A stretch of DNA of 42,984 bases from Klebsormidium nitens (Eukaryota > Streptophyta > Klebsormidiophyceae > Klebsormidiales > Klebsormidiaceae). The stretch spans positions 38,184 through 81,167 of the forward strand of contig DF237378.1 in the NCBI GenBank assembly GCA_000708835.1, given 5' to 3'. Under the pieces are notes generated by a model. The model searched no databases. It had not been told where the DNA came from and saw only the letters and a program-made list of their open reading frames with translations. Positions 11,729 to 22,675 of the stretch are shown here, in pieces. The stretch's first letter is position 1, and the number at the start of each line of letters is the position of its first letter. Position numbers and translations under genes: made by a program.

Positions 11729-14135
11729 TCAGCTTGATCTCAGTTTCTTCGCGTCAGCACCTCCGTTCACAAACTCCAGTAACCGCTTCCCGAGCCCTCC
11801 TTCCAGCAGCTCATCTTCCAATTTCGACGCGTGGTTCTCTTCCCCCGGTCTCCTTTCCGCCCCTATCTCGTTCCCCCGCCCCGAAAAAACCACGGGGGAT
11901 CCCTCTCCGGGCGTTCTTTCCATCCCTGATTCTCCGCCTCCGCCTGCTAACCCGCCCCGGTTATCTCCCCCGGTCATCTCCTCAGTATCTGTATCCGCCC
12001 CAGTATCATCCCGGTTGTCTTCTTCACCAGGTTGGTTGTCGCTCGCATTCCCCTCCGCTTCTTGTCGGAAAGAGTTCGCTTGGTCGGCGCCGCGCATGGA
12101 AGTGCTCGGGGGAGTGTCCTGAGCGCCGTAGTCTTCGCGGGAAGAGGTCCCCGCGTCAATTATAGGCTCCACGTTCACTGGCGGCACGGCCTGTAGCGAC
12201 AGCAAAAAGAGCAAGGAGCTGGTTAGTAAGTTCTTGGTTAAAATCCTTCTGTAGGGCTTGGGTTCTCTAAGGGCGGATTCGGGGACCTCGTATGGGTAGT
12301 CTGAGCTGTTACATTTTTCTGGGGAGGTGCTCGGGGGAGTGTCCCGGGCGCCGTGATCCTTGCGACAAGATGTCCCGGTGTCGAGCGCCGGCTCCACGTT
12401 TGCTGGCGGCACGGCCTGTATCGGAAACAAAACATTTCAAGTATGTGGTTAGTTAAGCTTTGGTCAAAATCCTGTTGTAAAGTTTAGTGTTCCGTAAGGG
12501 CTGATTCGGGGAACTCGTATGGGTAGTCTGAGCTGTTTTATTGGTCTGCGGAAGTGCTCGGGGGAGTGTCCCGGGCGCCGAAGTCGTTGCGGACAAATGT
12601 CCCCGCGTCAAGTGGAGGCTTCACGTTTACTGGTGGCACGGCTGGTGGCAAACAGAAAGGTTGAGTGGATGGTTTAGGCTGCTTGAATATTACCATTCGC
12701 AGAGTTCGGGGACTATCCAGAGCTGATTCGGGGTTTTTGTAGTAGATTTGAGCTTGGTCGAGCTTCATCGCGGCAGTGGTCGGGGGAGTGTCCTGGGCAC
12801 TGTAGTCTTCCCTCAAGACGACGGCGTGGCGTCCAGCGCAGGCCCCCAATCTACTGGTGGGACGGCTTGTTGTAAACAAAACGTAAACTGCAATCGACGG
12901 TTACGAACTGCTTGTTAATAGTCGTCTGCAAAGTTTAGGGCTTGATGAGGGTCGATTCGGGGATCTGGGGTGGTTGCTTTTGTATAATTACGCAGTGCTC
13001 GGAGGCATCTTCCGGGCGACACAGGACTCTTGAGACATGTTTGGGTTGTCAAGCAGAACTTCTAACTCAAGGCCTGAGGAGCAATGAGAATCTTCAGGTC
13101 AGCTTGTTTCAAAGAAGTCATACGTTTCCGACTCGTGGGTGGCCAGCTTGAAACCCATGGGACAGGATAACGCCCACCGTCTCATCCACATCATAATTCA
13201 AGGCTAGATGAAACCACTGCTTTTGATCAAGCACTGCGGGGTCTGAGAAACGGAGACGAATTTAGGAGAGTTCTGGTCATCGAGGTCGGATATCTGAAGC
13301 CAACAGATATGCAGTGCTCACCCCTCGCCGATATGTGGTCCCGTCAATATGCGTAACGTAGCCCGCTTCTCGAAGCAGCGCACGGATGTACTCAATGTCA
13401 GGAGCAGTGGAGGGGAGGCCGTATCCGCCATAATTTCGCAGGCCGGAGATGATGTTCGCCATGATCTGCACAACCCAAACGTCAGAGATGACGTCAGATG
13501 GGGGAGATAAGCGTGGAATACCGAGGGCTATGATCAATAAATCAACCCTTTCAGTCACAAAAAGAGGGTGTCTTGGAGCAGTGCAGGGAGAGGTACAATG
13601 ACCAGCGATGGGATGTGACGGGCCCCGCTGACGACTTGTGAACAGAATACTAGGCAGCAGCCTGGCGCGGCGTCAAAGTTGAGGTTTGAGGGGAGGAACG
13701 TGGCATTTGGCCGCGTGGTGGACGCCATCAACCTCGAAAGCCCAGACTTGAACGCCTAAAGTTTTAGGCCTAAAGAAGAGACATGACGTGGAACTACATG
13801 AGATCTTGCATTCGTAGATTGGAAGTGACAAAGTCTTTGTACACGTCGTCGTTGACATTCCTGACCACAACCTGAATAAGGTTGTTTCAGCGTGCTATTA
13901 TCGCCGCTCTCCTCACACTAGAGGTACGCAGCTAAGTAGCTCTTAGTCTGAATGAGCAGGGCGTTCCACGAGTCGTCCGAAGGAATGTTAGAACTTTCTA
14001 AAGAGTCCTGATAGAGATCACTTACTGCTCTCCGCACCCGCTCTCGATCCCGCCGCTTCTCCGCATCCTTCGCCTTCGGAACCTCGCCAATCATGTTGGG
14101 CGGCCGCCTCGTGGGCGTGGACGCAGGGTTTGTGC
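11729..14135 (-). CDS. Unrecognised multi-exon gene with acidic Gly-rich tail (5' end not found)
   Basis: Three exons are supported on the minus strand: 14135-14026 (36 codons, basic, ending DAEKRRDRERVRRA before a GTAAGT donor), 13465-13322 (48 codons, including GLRNYGGYGLPSTAPDIEY, between a TTGTGCAG acceptor and a GTGAGC donor) and 12190-11729 (terminal exon, 153 codons). The join from the 48-codon exon to the last exon is phase 0 on both sides. The last exon starts AVPPVNVEP, continues through DTPPSTS, and becomes disordered and acidic/Gly-rich, ending AKKLRSS and a stop. A short exon at 13871-13798 is possible, but its exit phase does not fit the next exon, so one exon between 13466 and 13797 is unresolved. 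The first exons were not found. No domain is recognised; the basic block and disordered tail would suit a nuclear protein, which is inference only. The intron before the last exon holds tandem decayed copies of that exon's head. Confidence 0.5.
12100..13020 (-). repeat. Tandem array of decayed copies of the terminal exon head
   Basis: On the plus strand the landmark TGCTCGGGGGAGTGTCC (coding DTPPSTS on the minus strand) starts at 12103 in the true terminal exon. It recurs at 12328, 12555, 12777 (with one change) and, badly decayed, at 12996. Spacings are 225, 227, 222 and 219 bp. Each unit carries the GCCGTGCCGCCA-like exon start with an AG before it, an AVPPxNVxP-type coding block, the REDYGAQDTPPSTS-like block and a stretch of intron. 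Copies two and one are joined in a single open frame (12430-11729), and copies four and three in another (12879-12538). Three of the four spacings are multiples of three. Confidence 0.85.
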
Positions 14136-17100
14136 CTGCACGAAGCCAAATGAATTTTACTTAGACAATGACTTTGGTTTCTAGTCAAACAGTGGCTTCG
14201 GTCACATAAGAGTGTTATTTTGACGTTGCAAGGCATATCTGTAAGGAAAGGAGAAGAAATTCTGCGTCCCTCGTCTGAATGGGCTCTTGGGGACTTTAGG
14301 CACCGACAGCTGTGCATGAGGCTAATTCTCACATCACACTTTCAGGCAATATGTGGCTCTGCGACCCAACTCGTTACGGACCGAGGCTTTACGCTAGAGA
14401 GAAGTTTTGGGCTAATTGACGTACACAAGGGAAGTGCGAAGATACAAGGCAAGGCCCCACACAGCCGCACAAGATGCCGAAGAAAGACTGTGCGCTGGAA
14501 ACTTAGGCGCGCGCAAAGTGGAGGACGAGAAGCAGGTACGTACTGGTCATTTATGGTTGAACAGGTCTTCCTATAACGTCTCGGCAGGGGGCCCGTGCTA
14601 AAGTAGAGCAATCAATGCTTAACGCGTGACAAGACAGTGTGCTGTCTTATATATTTGGCCCAGGCCAGCGGCTCTTCCTTTTGACAACTAGGTTGGGTTG
14701 GAAAGCCCATTCTTTGTCACCAGGGAGCATCAAACGACCAAAATCTTCATTAGCAGGTCAGTCAATCGACCTGCCAGAATGTTGGCAGTGCATCTTTACC
14801 CCGTGTTCACAAAATTCAAGCACCCAAGTGCACAATTGCGTTTGCTTGTGCTCGAATTTGAAAGGTATAAAAGAAACATCTCGCAAACAATTTGCAGGAT
14901 TGACGCAGTCTCTTCTTATGGAGACTAAACTGGTTTTAAATCCCGTTTCGATGCTTCAAGCGGATGGTAGTCGCTCAGCACTTGGCTTCATATAGCCACA
15001 CCCCGCTCCCTCTACTTTCTCTGACAAAGCAGCAAACGAATTACATTAAAGAGCCACTCCAAACCTCTCACAAAGGCCGACAGAACGTTTGTGAAGGTTC
15101 TCCAGTCATTCGGGAAACTACGTTGCAGCCCACTTTCCCCGGCTCCCTCAAATCGGCCCAAGCGGATCCTTTCGTGGAGGCATTGCGAATGGAGGCCTAG
15201 GGCAGAAAGCCGACGGCAAGAATTCTGAATAACGACAAAAGGGGTCGACTAGGGGCAGGAAATATCCTACTTTCCTTGTGGATAGAACCACTCTAGCATC
15301 AGACCACCTTAGCATCGCCACTCTCTTGGCAGATCATCTCTTTACGCGGACACGCCACTAGCGATGCCATCACAATTTTCTGACTCGTCAAACAGTCCAA
15401 CCGACCGTGAGGATTTCAGGGAGTCACATCAGATTGGTTTAGAATCTAGTGTAAGTACACTTGGTCTTCACTCGCAGCAACGACAGCGGTCACCGGCAAA
15501 AGCGACCCAGTGCAAATTACGCTTGTGAAAGTCTGGCATCAGCCGGATTACGTGCGTCGCTTTCAAGGCAAGGACATTTAGCGCACATGGTCATTGGCAC
15601 TTCTTGAGGCCTTTGATAAACTACAGTAAGCGGCGTCGCTAGAGTAAGGCATAATGTTCACCAACACGTGCCGCCTCTTCCCCAAGGAGACGCCCGGTTT
15701 CGGGAATCAAAGACTGGACACTCAAGGTGATTACCAAGCTGCGAACGCAATAGCGACTTGGTGTCTCTGCAAATGTCACCAAAGTGGAATATGTTATATG
15801 AACGAGAAAGTAGTGGCCACAGCAAACAGGAGCATCTCGCAGAAGAAGGTCAATAGACAACTGTCCCCGTTGGCAGGGCAATCGTTAAGGCTATCTGCTG
15901 TACATGAAAAGGAGTAACAGTCGGCTCTGAATCTTTCGTCCACGTTCAGACTAAGTGACCACAATTTCACATCCAGCCAGACTCGTCAAGAGAAAGCACG
16001 CAGCATCAGAGCCACCTCTCCGTTCTGGCTGCATATGCTCACACCAGACGGATATCATCAAAGCCGCGCGCTTTTACTGTCAGCAGATGTGGTCTTCACC
16101 GAGCTGTACAGAGAGCACAAGCTGAGCCGACTTGAACCCGTGTCCCTCTTTTTAGCTAAAGCCGAAATCTGCACAGGTTGCAAGGACAGCGATGTCATAA
16201 CAGTCCCACAAGCAAACCCGTCGACCGGGTCACGTACTCGCAGCAAGAATCTAGGATCCACCGGCTCCAAGATAAGCTATGCTTCACCAGATAGCACAAA
16301 AGCGAGCAATTCCGAAGGAGCATTCCCTTCGCAAACTTGATGTCTACTTTCACCCCAATTTCATGGCTTGTCGTCTTTCAATGAAGCGTCAGAGGGGCAA
16401 AGGATCCAGACAGTGGGCAGATCAATTTGCTCAAATGACGGCTTGCTTGTCACTGCCCCATACTTGTAACCCATGAATTAGTCAGCATTAGCGCACTCGC
16501 TGCATCTTCAAAGCTCTCGCTTTGGAAGCGAGGCAAGTTGTGAGCGCATTCGACCGTCGCCCCTGCCTCAAACCGATTCTCATAGAGCTTAGTGGCCGTT
16601 GTAACGCTTAACATGACATGCTGCCCCTTTTACAAAGGGGACGCTCCTTCCCAGCCTTCAGCTTACGGCTTTACGAAGCCTTTTGCTGCATACACTGGGC
16701 ATGTAGCAGCTGGAGCTTTAGAGTCTCAGTCCAGACAAGTGACGCCGACAAGAATAAAATATGTGATAAGAAAGTGATCGCCACAGACAGGGAACGAATC
16801 GACGAAACAGATGAGTGGAAGAACGTCTTGATCGGAGAGGCGAACACCCCAGGCTGACCGGTTTGCATTACGAAGAGCAAAAGTCAAACTTTTCTTATAC
16901 AGCCAGACAAAATTATACCCACTTCTTCAAGTGCTGTCGTGATCGTCGAGAGAAAGCACACCCAGCGTCAGACCAATCCTCGTCTCGCTGCATATGTCCC
17001 AAGCAGAAGAGTGTCATCGAAGCCCCAATCTCTCAGTAAAAAGTATCCTTGGATTGAGCAGGTTTTGACAAGGTAAAAGCTAGGACCGACTCCATCCGTT

Positions 17101-18118
17101 ACCTCTTGCTCAGCTAATCCCGTTTACGTTTGAACCATGCACGAACAGCGCTGCCAATGCAAAGTCGTATGCGAAGCCGTCGTTCGCTTCAGAGTCATTG
17201 CGGACTTCTGTGATCAAACAGCCTCAGCATAACTTTGTACGAGCGTCAGTGTCGTAATTTCGCATCCAACTTCGTAGATCGTCGCAGCTTTATACGGGCG
17301 TCAGAAAGCGGACGGCAATGATAATGGGCGACATGATGTGCCCAAATGACGGCAGCTTATCACAGCCCCAAGACAACGGCTGAACAATCGGACCGAATTC
17401 GTCCGGCCATCCGAGTCGTTTGTGCAGTCCAGGAAAGAGATTCAGACAGTAAGTTGAGGGGCTCCACAAACTCGAGGCAGGCGCTCATGCAGAACGGAAT
17501 GAGACCACGTCAAAGGGTTTGCGAATACAGACTGTCAATTGATGAGGTAATCAACACGTATTCTTTGAATATGAGAAAAAGTGAACAAGTTCGCGCCAGC
17601 GGGTCAGGACAGGAGCGACTCAAGAAATTGTGGAAGCTTCAGCAAGACACCGACGGGGATGCTGCTTGGAAAGGAAAACACAGTGATTAGGAGATATCCA
17701 GTATCGACTTATCCCAAAAGGCGCCAAAGTCGAACTATCAGAAGAGCGGTCCTTCATCGTGTCACCAGTGCTGGCACGACCTCAAGGTCTCAAATTGATT
17801 CAAACCGAGAAGTCAAGGAGCAGAGCAGAGGACCAACATTGGCCCAGATGACGAAAGAAAAGCCAGAACACATGGTGGCTTCTGAAAGCGGAGCTTTGGC
17901 ATTGCAGAGGCTGCCAAACGCTTACAATCACTGCCACCCCTCTTGACTGGAGCCTTTTGGTGGCTTTGTCCGATGTTTCAAGCGTTTGTCCATCCGCTAC
18001 TCTCGACCTCCCTCTCCAACTTTGCTTCCAAAGCATCTATTCGCAAACCTGCAACTTTCAATAGAACGAAACCAAGGGAACTTTTGGTGATTCGCAAAAA
18101 GGAAAGCGAAAAGCTCAC
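14136..18118. other. Stretch without a supported gene
   Basis: No exon chain could be built here on either strand. Missing 5' exons of the minus-strand gene ending at 11729, or missing 3' exons of the gene starting at 19855, may lie in this interval, but I could not choose among candidate frames. Open frames near 14220-14995 and 17346-17946 look like chance frames. The middle of the stretch is occupied by the diverged two-copy repeat at 15.65-17.36 kb. Confidence 0.4.
15650..17360. repeat. Two diverged direct copies of a unit of about 0.9-1.0 kb
   Basis: Matching landmarks recur in the same order. A GCCACAG block after an AATATGT segment is at 15816 and 16780 (offset 964). GAGAAAGCAC followed by CAG(C)ATCAGA-like text and CTGCATATG is at 15990 and 16950 (offset 960). 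AAATGACGG followed by CTT and CAC(A)GCCCCA is at 16433 and 17344 (offset 911). The copies are heavily diverged and I cannot define exact ends. No open frame is shared between them, so this could be an old duplication or a decayed dispersed element. Confidence 0.55.
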
Positions 18119-19855
18119 CAGAGGATGGCGCGTATTGTTGCGTCTGGTGGGAGAAATTGAGCTGGAGCACTTGGCCCGGTGCCGGAACAGGGCCCCCAGT
18201 TGGAGAGAAGCTGACTGCAGAAGCGAAGGGGGAGGGATTGGGACGTTCCAAAAGGCACTTACTTAGCAAAACTCATCCATGCGTCAAAAAGTAGAGGATC
18301 AGGCCGGTCAGGCAGGTCCTCTTCCAATTCAAAAAGAAGCGAAGGCACGTTCGAAGTAGAGATGGGAACGTGGAGCTGTGAGTTAAGATGACTAATGAAG
18401 GGCAGAGAAGTCAGAGGGTCGAGTATGGCGTGAAGCGAAATTGACGCAATGAACGTGGCGTAAAAAAACGAGGATATTTAGAAAGTATTCCTGCCTTCGC
18501 CCCACTCTCAGCTGCACTTGCTTCTGCGATTGAAGAGGATACCCTTGCTCAGCCGCTTTGTCAAACGCAGACTCGGACCGCGCAAAAAAAGTTCTTTTCT
18601 GAACGGCAGGGCAGAAGAAGCGATATCGAAAAGAGGCGGTCCCCATTTATTTGAGGACTGCAAAAGCTACTTGAATGTGCCGGGCACTCCTTGAGATGAT
18701 CAAATACGAAAAAGGGGGTATCTTATTATCCAGAAGCAAAATGCTTGGCATGTTTGAGGTCACTTCCGACGGGGAACCGTTAAGGGGAGCCGTGAAAGAA
18801 CTTCCCCATGTTTCTATCTGGCAGTATTCCTAAAAATTCCAATAGTGATGAAACCAGGAATAAGTGAGGCATTTGAAAGGAAAGTGGAGAGGAGAACGCT
18901 CACGGTTCGGAAAGGAGCCCGCCACCGTATACAGGTTCGGATGCTGCGGGTGCATCATCATGGGGGGTTGCGGCATGCCCTGCGCTCCAGCCACATGCGA
19001 AGCCCCCGGAGGTTGCGCCGGCAGAATCGGCCGCTGATGCCCCTTCTGGTGGCTGTTCACACTATCGGTCTGCTGTGCGACGGACCCGTTATTAGCTGAC
19101 CGGGGTTCGGTTTTGGGGCTATTTACACCAAGTTGTTGTTGTAGAGCGGCTGGCCTTGGCTCCTCGCCAGCCGAGGGCCTGTTCACACCAGTCGAATCTC
19201 TGGGACTGTTCAAACCGCTCGGGGTTTGGTTCTCGAAGGCTTTGACAGCGTAGGGACTGGTGGGATGGTGAATGCCCGCCATCAAGAGCCTTGGCAAAAC
19301 GGGACTGTTTACACTGGACTGAAGGGGCCCGTTCACACTGCTCAGCAGTGGACCGTTCAGGCCGCCTGGAAGGAACCCGTTTAACCCACCCGGAAGGAGG
19401 CCGTTCACACTTTCCCCTTGCTGCTCAGCAATGAGCCGGCTATTCATGCTGGTGGGGGGTAAAAGTTTCCAGTCAACGGGGCGGTTGCTTTTTCGATACC
19501 TCGGGATGTGAATAGGCGCAGGCTGACTCCCAGATTGACCTGATCGGTGCTTGCCTTCAACAACCGGTATCTCAAAAGGAACCGCGCTCGGAAGGTTTGA
19601 CACATCCAGCTGGACTGCGCCCTCGCTCTTGACTTCTATATCCCCAGCAGTGTCAATAGTTTTTGTGGGGGGGTTGCCAATTGAGTTGACGAAACCCGGG
19701 GGGGTGGTATTGGCATGCCGATAGGTGGAGTTAGGAAGCTGAGAAGCTACGGGGGTTGTCTTTGGTGGCGGCTGTGTCTCGTGTTTTATGCGACTGGATG
19801 CCGCCGGTTGTTCGTCCGGCTCTGCTTTTGGATCGGTCGCGCCGTCTGTCGCCAT
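18119..19855 (-). CDS. Disordered Pro/Ser/Asn-rich protein, 5' part (3' end not resolved)
   Basis: The first coding exon runs from the ATG at 19855 to about 18904, where a GTGAGC donor follows the codons for SFPN. A second exon at 18214-18119 begins after a pyrimidine tract and CTGCAG and ends before another GTGAGC. The phases agree (one base carried over), and it adds a Pro/Gln-rich segment including QVLQLNFSHQTQQYAPSS. The exon 1 product is about 317 residues, without Cys or membrane segments, and is likely disordered. It contains two SUMO-type psi-K-x-E motifs (IKHE near residue 23, VKSE near 75), a basic patch PRYRKSNRP, tandem LPGGLNG/SVNGPL units around 150-190, and further SVNS/LNSP/VNSP motifs. 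I do not recognise a family; a nuclear or transcription-related role is inferred from composition only. Reading past the donor would give an alternative 341-residue form. Exons after 18119 were not found. A telomere-box-like ACCCTAACCC lies just upstream of the ATG. Confidence 0.5.
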
Positions 19856-19856
19856 G

Positions 19857-19868
19857 ACCCTAACCCGT
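19857..19868. promoter_or_regulatory. Telo-box-like motif upstream of the disordered-protein gene
   Basis: The sequence ACCCTAACCC lies immediately 5' of the minus-strand ATG at 19855. Plant telo boxes (AAACCCTAA) are common near transcription starts of growth-related genes. This match is partial and so close to the ATG that it would lie in the 5' UTR, so its regulatory role is uncertain. Confidence 0.2.
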
Positions 19869-21055
19869 GATGAACCCCTCCCCCGACCCCGCTCTCTCGA
19901 CGCCCAAAGCGCCCAACGCGCCTGCGACAGGAAGGCAAAGTGAGCAATTTGCAGACTCTACTTCAGAAACGGATGAAAGTCCAGGGCTGGTTTTGTTACT
20001 ACATATTAACTGTAAAATGGGCTCTGAGCTCACGGTATCCTTGCGCATTTGGACACCGGGACCTGGTTGCGCCTGCAATATATCCTCTCTTCACACGGAA
20101 TGGGCTAGTATGCAATTTGGCTCTTCTGGCCAATGGTTTGCCAGGAAAAAGCCCTTTCTTCGGAATCTCCTTCAGGGCTCCGATGCAATGCATTTGAAGA
20201 TTGCATGCGAAGAACCTTGAGCGCCTAGGGCACGCCTCGAACAGTCACAGATGCATGAATACTAAGCCGACGTACATTCTGCAAAACAGGTCAGGGCAGG
20301 ACAAGTGTCCGGTGTAAACTTGTGGTTTTCAGCAAAAGCGACACCAACACTTGAAAATGGATGCAATGAGTTGTTGAGTCGCAGCGTCTGCAGGAATGGT
20401 GGTCATGACTAGCCACCCAAAGGTGGAATGTTTTTTCTTATGGAAGCTCGAGCAGGCATGTCTCCATTTTCGAAAACTGTTGCACCAAATGAGTCAAGGT
20501 GCTAGAAGATTTACAAGCTTTTACATCAGAACATTCTTGGACCAATGAACGCTTGTATCCAATGTGTGACATGTGAAAAGAATGAACCGAAAAGACAATT
20601 CAACAACCATCTTCCAATGTCAGTGTCTCCAGGCTGGAAAATATCATTTAGGAGGTAGAATATGACCAAGAAAAGGCAGCGTGCTCTTTGACTGCGGTAC
20701 TTATCCAATCATTCATCATAGAAGAAGCAGAAAAGTAAAGTAGACTCCCAAGTTTGACTTCCACTCCAAGGTACACTCAATGTAAGTCTGCAGGCATTCT
20801 GTCAGCAATTTGAGGAATACGACCACCCTGAGAAAAATGGGGGTCAACTCAGCCTGTCAAGAAAAATCTTTTGAAAAATTGCATGCGCAACTACGAAGAT
20901 TCGTCGGTGACGAACCACAACTGACAGAGCTGGAGGAATCAATGTGTTGAGTAGTTTGTCCTGAACCATCAATGTTTCCAGCACCCTGACATTCCTCCTG
21001 CTTTCCCAAATAAAACCATTCAAACCCTGTCCCAACTAAGATTCTCACCTGTCCT

Positions 21056-21323
21056 GTCGACAAATCGCCCAATTTGGCACCTGACCCGAAGACTGCGCCC
21101 AATTGGTCGAGCGCGTTTGAAGCCACTGGTCCACGCAGAGTGCCCTCTTCAAAGCTGAGACACAATTTTCTTATCCCTACTCACTTGCTGACTTGTGCAT
21201 TGCTACCAGCATTGCTTTAACAGGATAAGGAGCAACTGGCGTAGTTCGTTTTAAGGCCAGGGTGATGATTTCTGTCAGCAGGGACGCATTGGGATAATCG
21301 GTCGGAGCAATGGCTTGAAAGAG
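21056..21323 (-). CDS. Possible exon fragments of an unrecognised gene
   Basis: A minus-strand segment at 21323-21185 begins after CCTCTTGCAG and ends at GCAA before GTGAGT. It encodes a helix-like peptide including LFQAIAPTDYPNASLL and PVKAMLVAMHKSA. A second segment at about 21158-21057 lies after GTCTCAG and ends GACAG before GTGAGA; it encodes EEGTLRGPVASNALDQLG and GAVFGSGAKLGDL. The gap between them would be an intron of only about 26-30 bases, which is implausibly short, so one boundary is wrong or the locus is decayed. No flanking exon was secured and I cannot name a family. Confidence 0.25.
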
Positions 21324-22425
21324 CTGCAAGAGGAGTGACCAGTCATGAATTGGAGCAGACACGGATGTCCGTATGCTCCCAGCTTGCCTTCCAGCCTTCC
21401 GGCGTGTGCTTTGCCTTTGAAATTGAAGAGGGATTGCTGCAAGACGTCGACACTTACAACAGGCTGCCACCGTAGCAGAGCTCTATGCAGCAGAAGGCGC
21501 CAAACCAAACTAGAAGCGGGCGAGTCTGGCAGCTAACCTTGATTTTGCATCAAGGACCGAGCTGTACTGATCGTCGATGAACAATTTCTCATCAGATCGA
21601 ACGGATCGTAAGGGAATTTCGCAAAACTGGGCTATGAAAGCCGTCGATCAAGCTTTCAAAAGCATCGACGAAGTTACACTCAAGGTTTGGATTTGAAAAA
21701 CCGTCATTGTTCATTTGATGACATCACCATGCTGGTTCTGGAATGCGCGCATAGGAAATTATTGCCACTGGCTGGCAGGCGGCATCGGTGCATGATTGCA
21801 TCATGATCATGGCAATTTGCGAGCAGCAAATGCAGTGCAACTTCTAGGGAAGAGGGTGTGGTGCTGATTTGAGAAGGGAAGAAGTTTGTGTGTGCTCATG
21901 AAAGGCATTCTTGCCGATTCTTGCACGCATTTGATACCCATTTGATACAAGAAGTGCAGATTCGCTGAGTCGAAGGAGTTGTTCCTTTTTTGGTGGCCGC
22001 AGCATCCGATTGCACCACCACCCAAGCAGCTCTAGCTAATCTCAGTACTCACACTCTTTGTCAGTTCAACAAAGCACACGAGCTTGTGATCCAGTGGGTG
22101 TACTGTAAGCAATCGCACTCTGCCATCGGTAAGAACCTGATCTGAATGCAATGAACACATGATTCTATGTTGGAAAGTGGCGCCGGCGTTGTCCATCTTT
22201 GCTGCACGTATTTCTCACCAAAAGTGGTGGTGTGGAAACCAACTAAAAGCACTTAGCTTAGTTCCCGCTTGATCGAGTCTGCTGCATCTCACCACCAGCT
22301 TCTGCATAGCTCAGCAAAGTGTTCAGCCAGCTTTCTGTTAAATAAAGAGCCTCCTCACCTTATTGCATATGTCAGCTCTAAGTTCCTTTCCAGGTTGAGC
22401 TTTTATGACAGACTCTCTTTTCTGC

Positions 22426-22433
22426 TGACGTGG
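22426..22433 (+). promoter_or_regulatory. TGACGTGG bZIP-type element upstream of the reductase
   Basis: TGACGTGG, about 240 bases before the reductase ATG, combines a TGACG (as-1 type) core with an ACGT core, both known bZIP targets in plants. No TATA box at a standard distance was assigned. Function is inferred from the motif alone. Confidence 0.25.
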
Positions 22434-22675
22434 TGATAAGCGGGGAGAAGGCTTCCTTATGAGGTTCCAGACTCTTTGTGTGCTTTCAAATTGGGATTCT
22501 TTGCTTCATCAATCTCTTGTGTGTAAGCGTCACTGGAACCACTACTTTGATTGTCCTTCTCTTGGGAAGGGAACCTAGACCACTACTTCCAAAATTGTAA
22601 GCTGCAAAGGTTGAATTGCAGATAGTAATGCAGAGAGTGGATTGTCTCTACAGGTAAAACTGCTACACATAAACT

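Larger units (their letters stand above)
19869..22675. other. Mostly empty stretch between divergent genes
   Basis: The first 60 bases are GC-rich and are probably the 5' UTR and proximal promoter of the minus-strand gene starting at 19855. The rest is AT-richer with no supported gene except the weak exon candidate at 21185-21323. The last few hundred bases before 22676 should contain the promoter of the reductase; pyrimidine-rich stretches there may be 5' UTR or a 5' UTR intron. Confidence 0.4.

Noticed and set aside
11734-12165. Plus-strand 143-codon frame opposite the terminal exon of the minus-strand gene
   Set aside because: It is the antisense shadow of the GC-rich acidic/Gly-rich coding exon; the minus-strand frame fits the splice chain.
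14220-14995. Two plus-strand frames of 118 codons
   Set aside because: Composition is not protein-like, no splice chain or family match was found, and minus-strand frames in the same place are equally long.
17346-17946. Plus-strand frames of 114 and 121 codons
   Set aside because: They overlap in different frames and lie beside the diverged repeat; there is no domain or exon context.
21575-21700. Plus-strand frame with WAMKAVDQAFKSIDEVTLK as an exon
   Set aside because: The peptide looks reasonable, but two minus-strand frames in the same place look equally reasonable, the putative donor (GTTTGG) is poor, and no partner exon was found.
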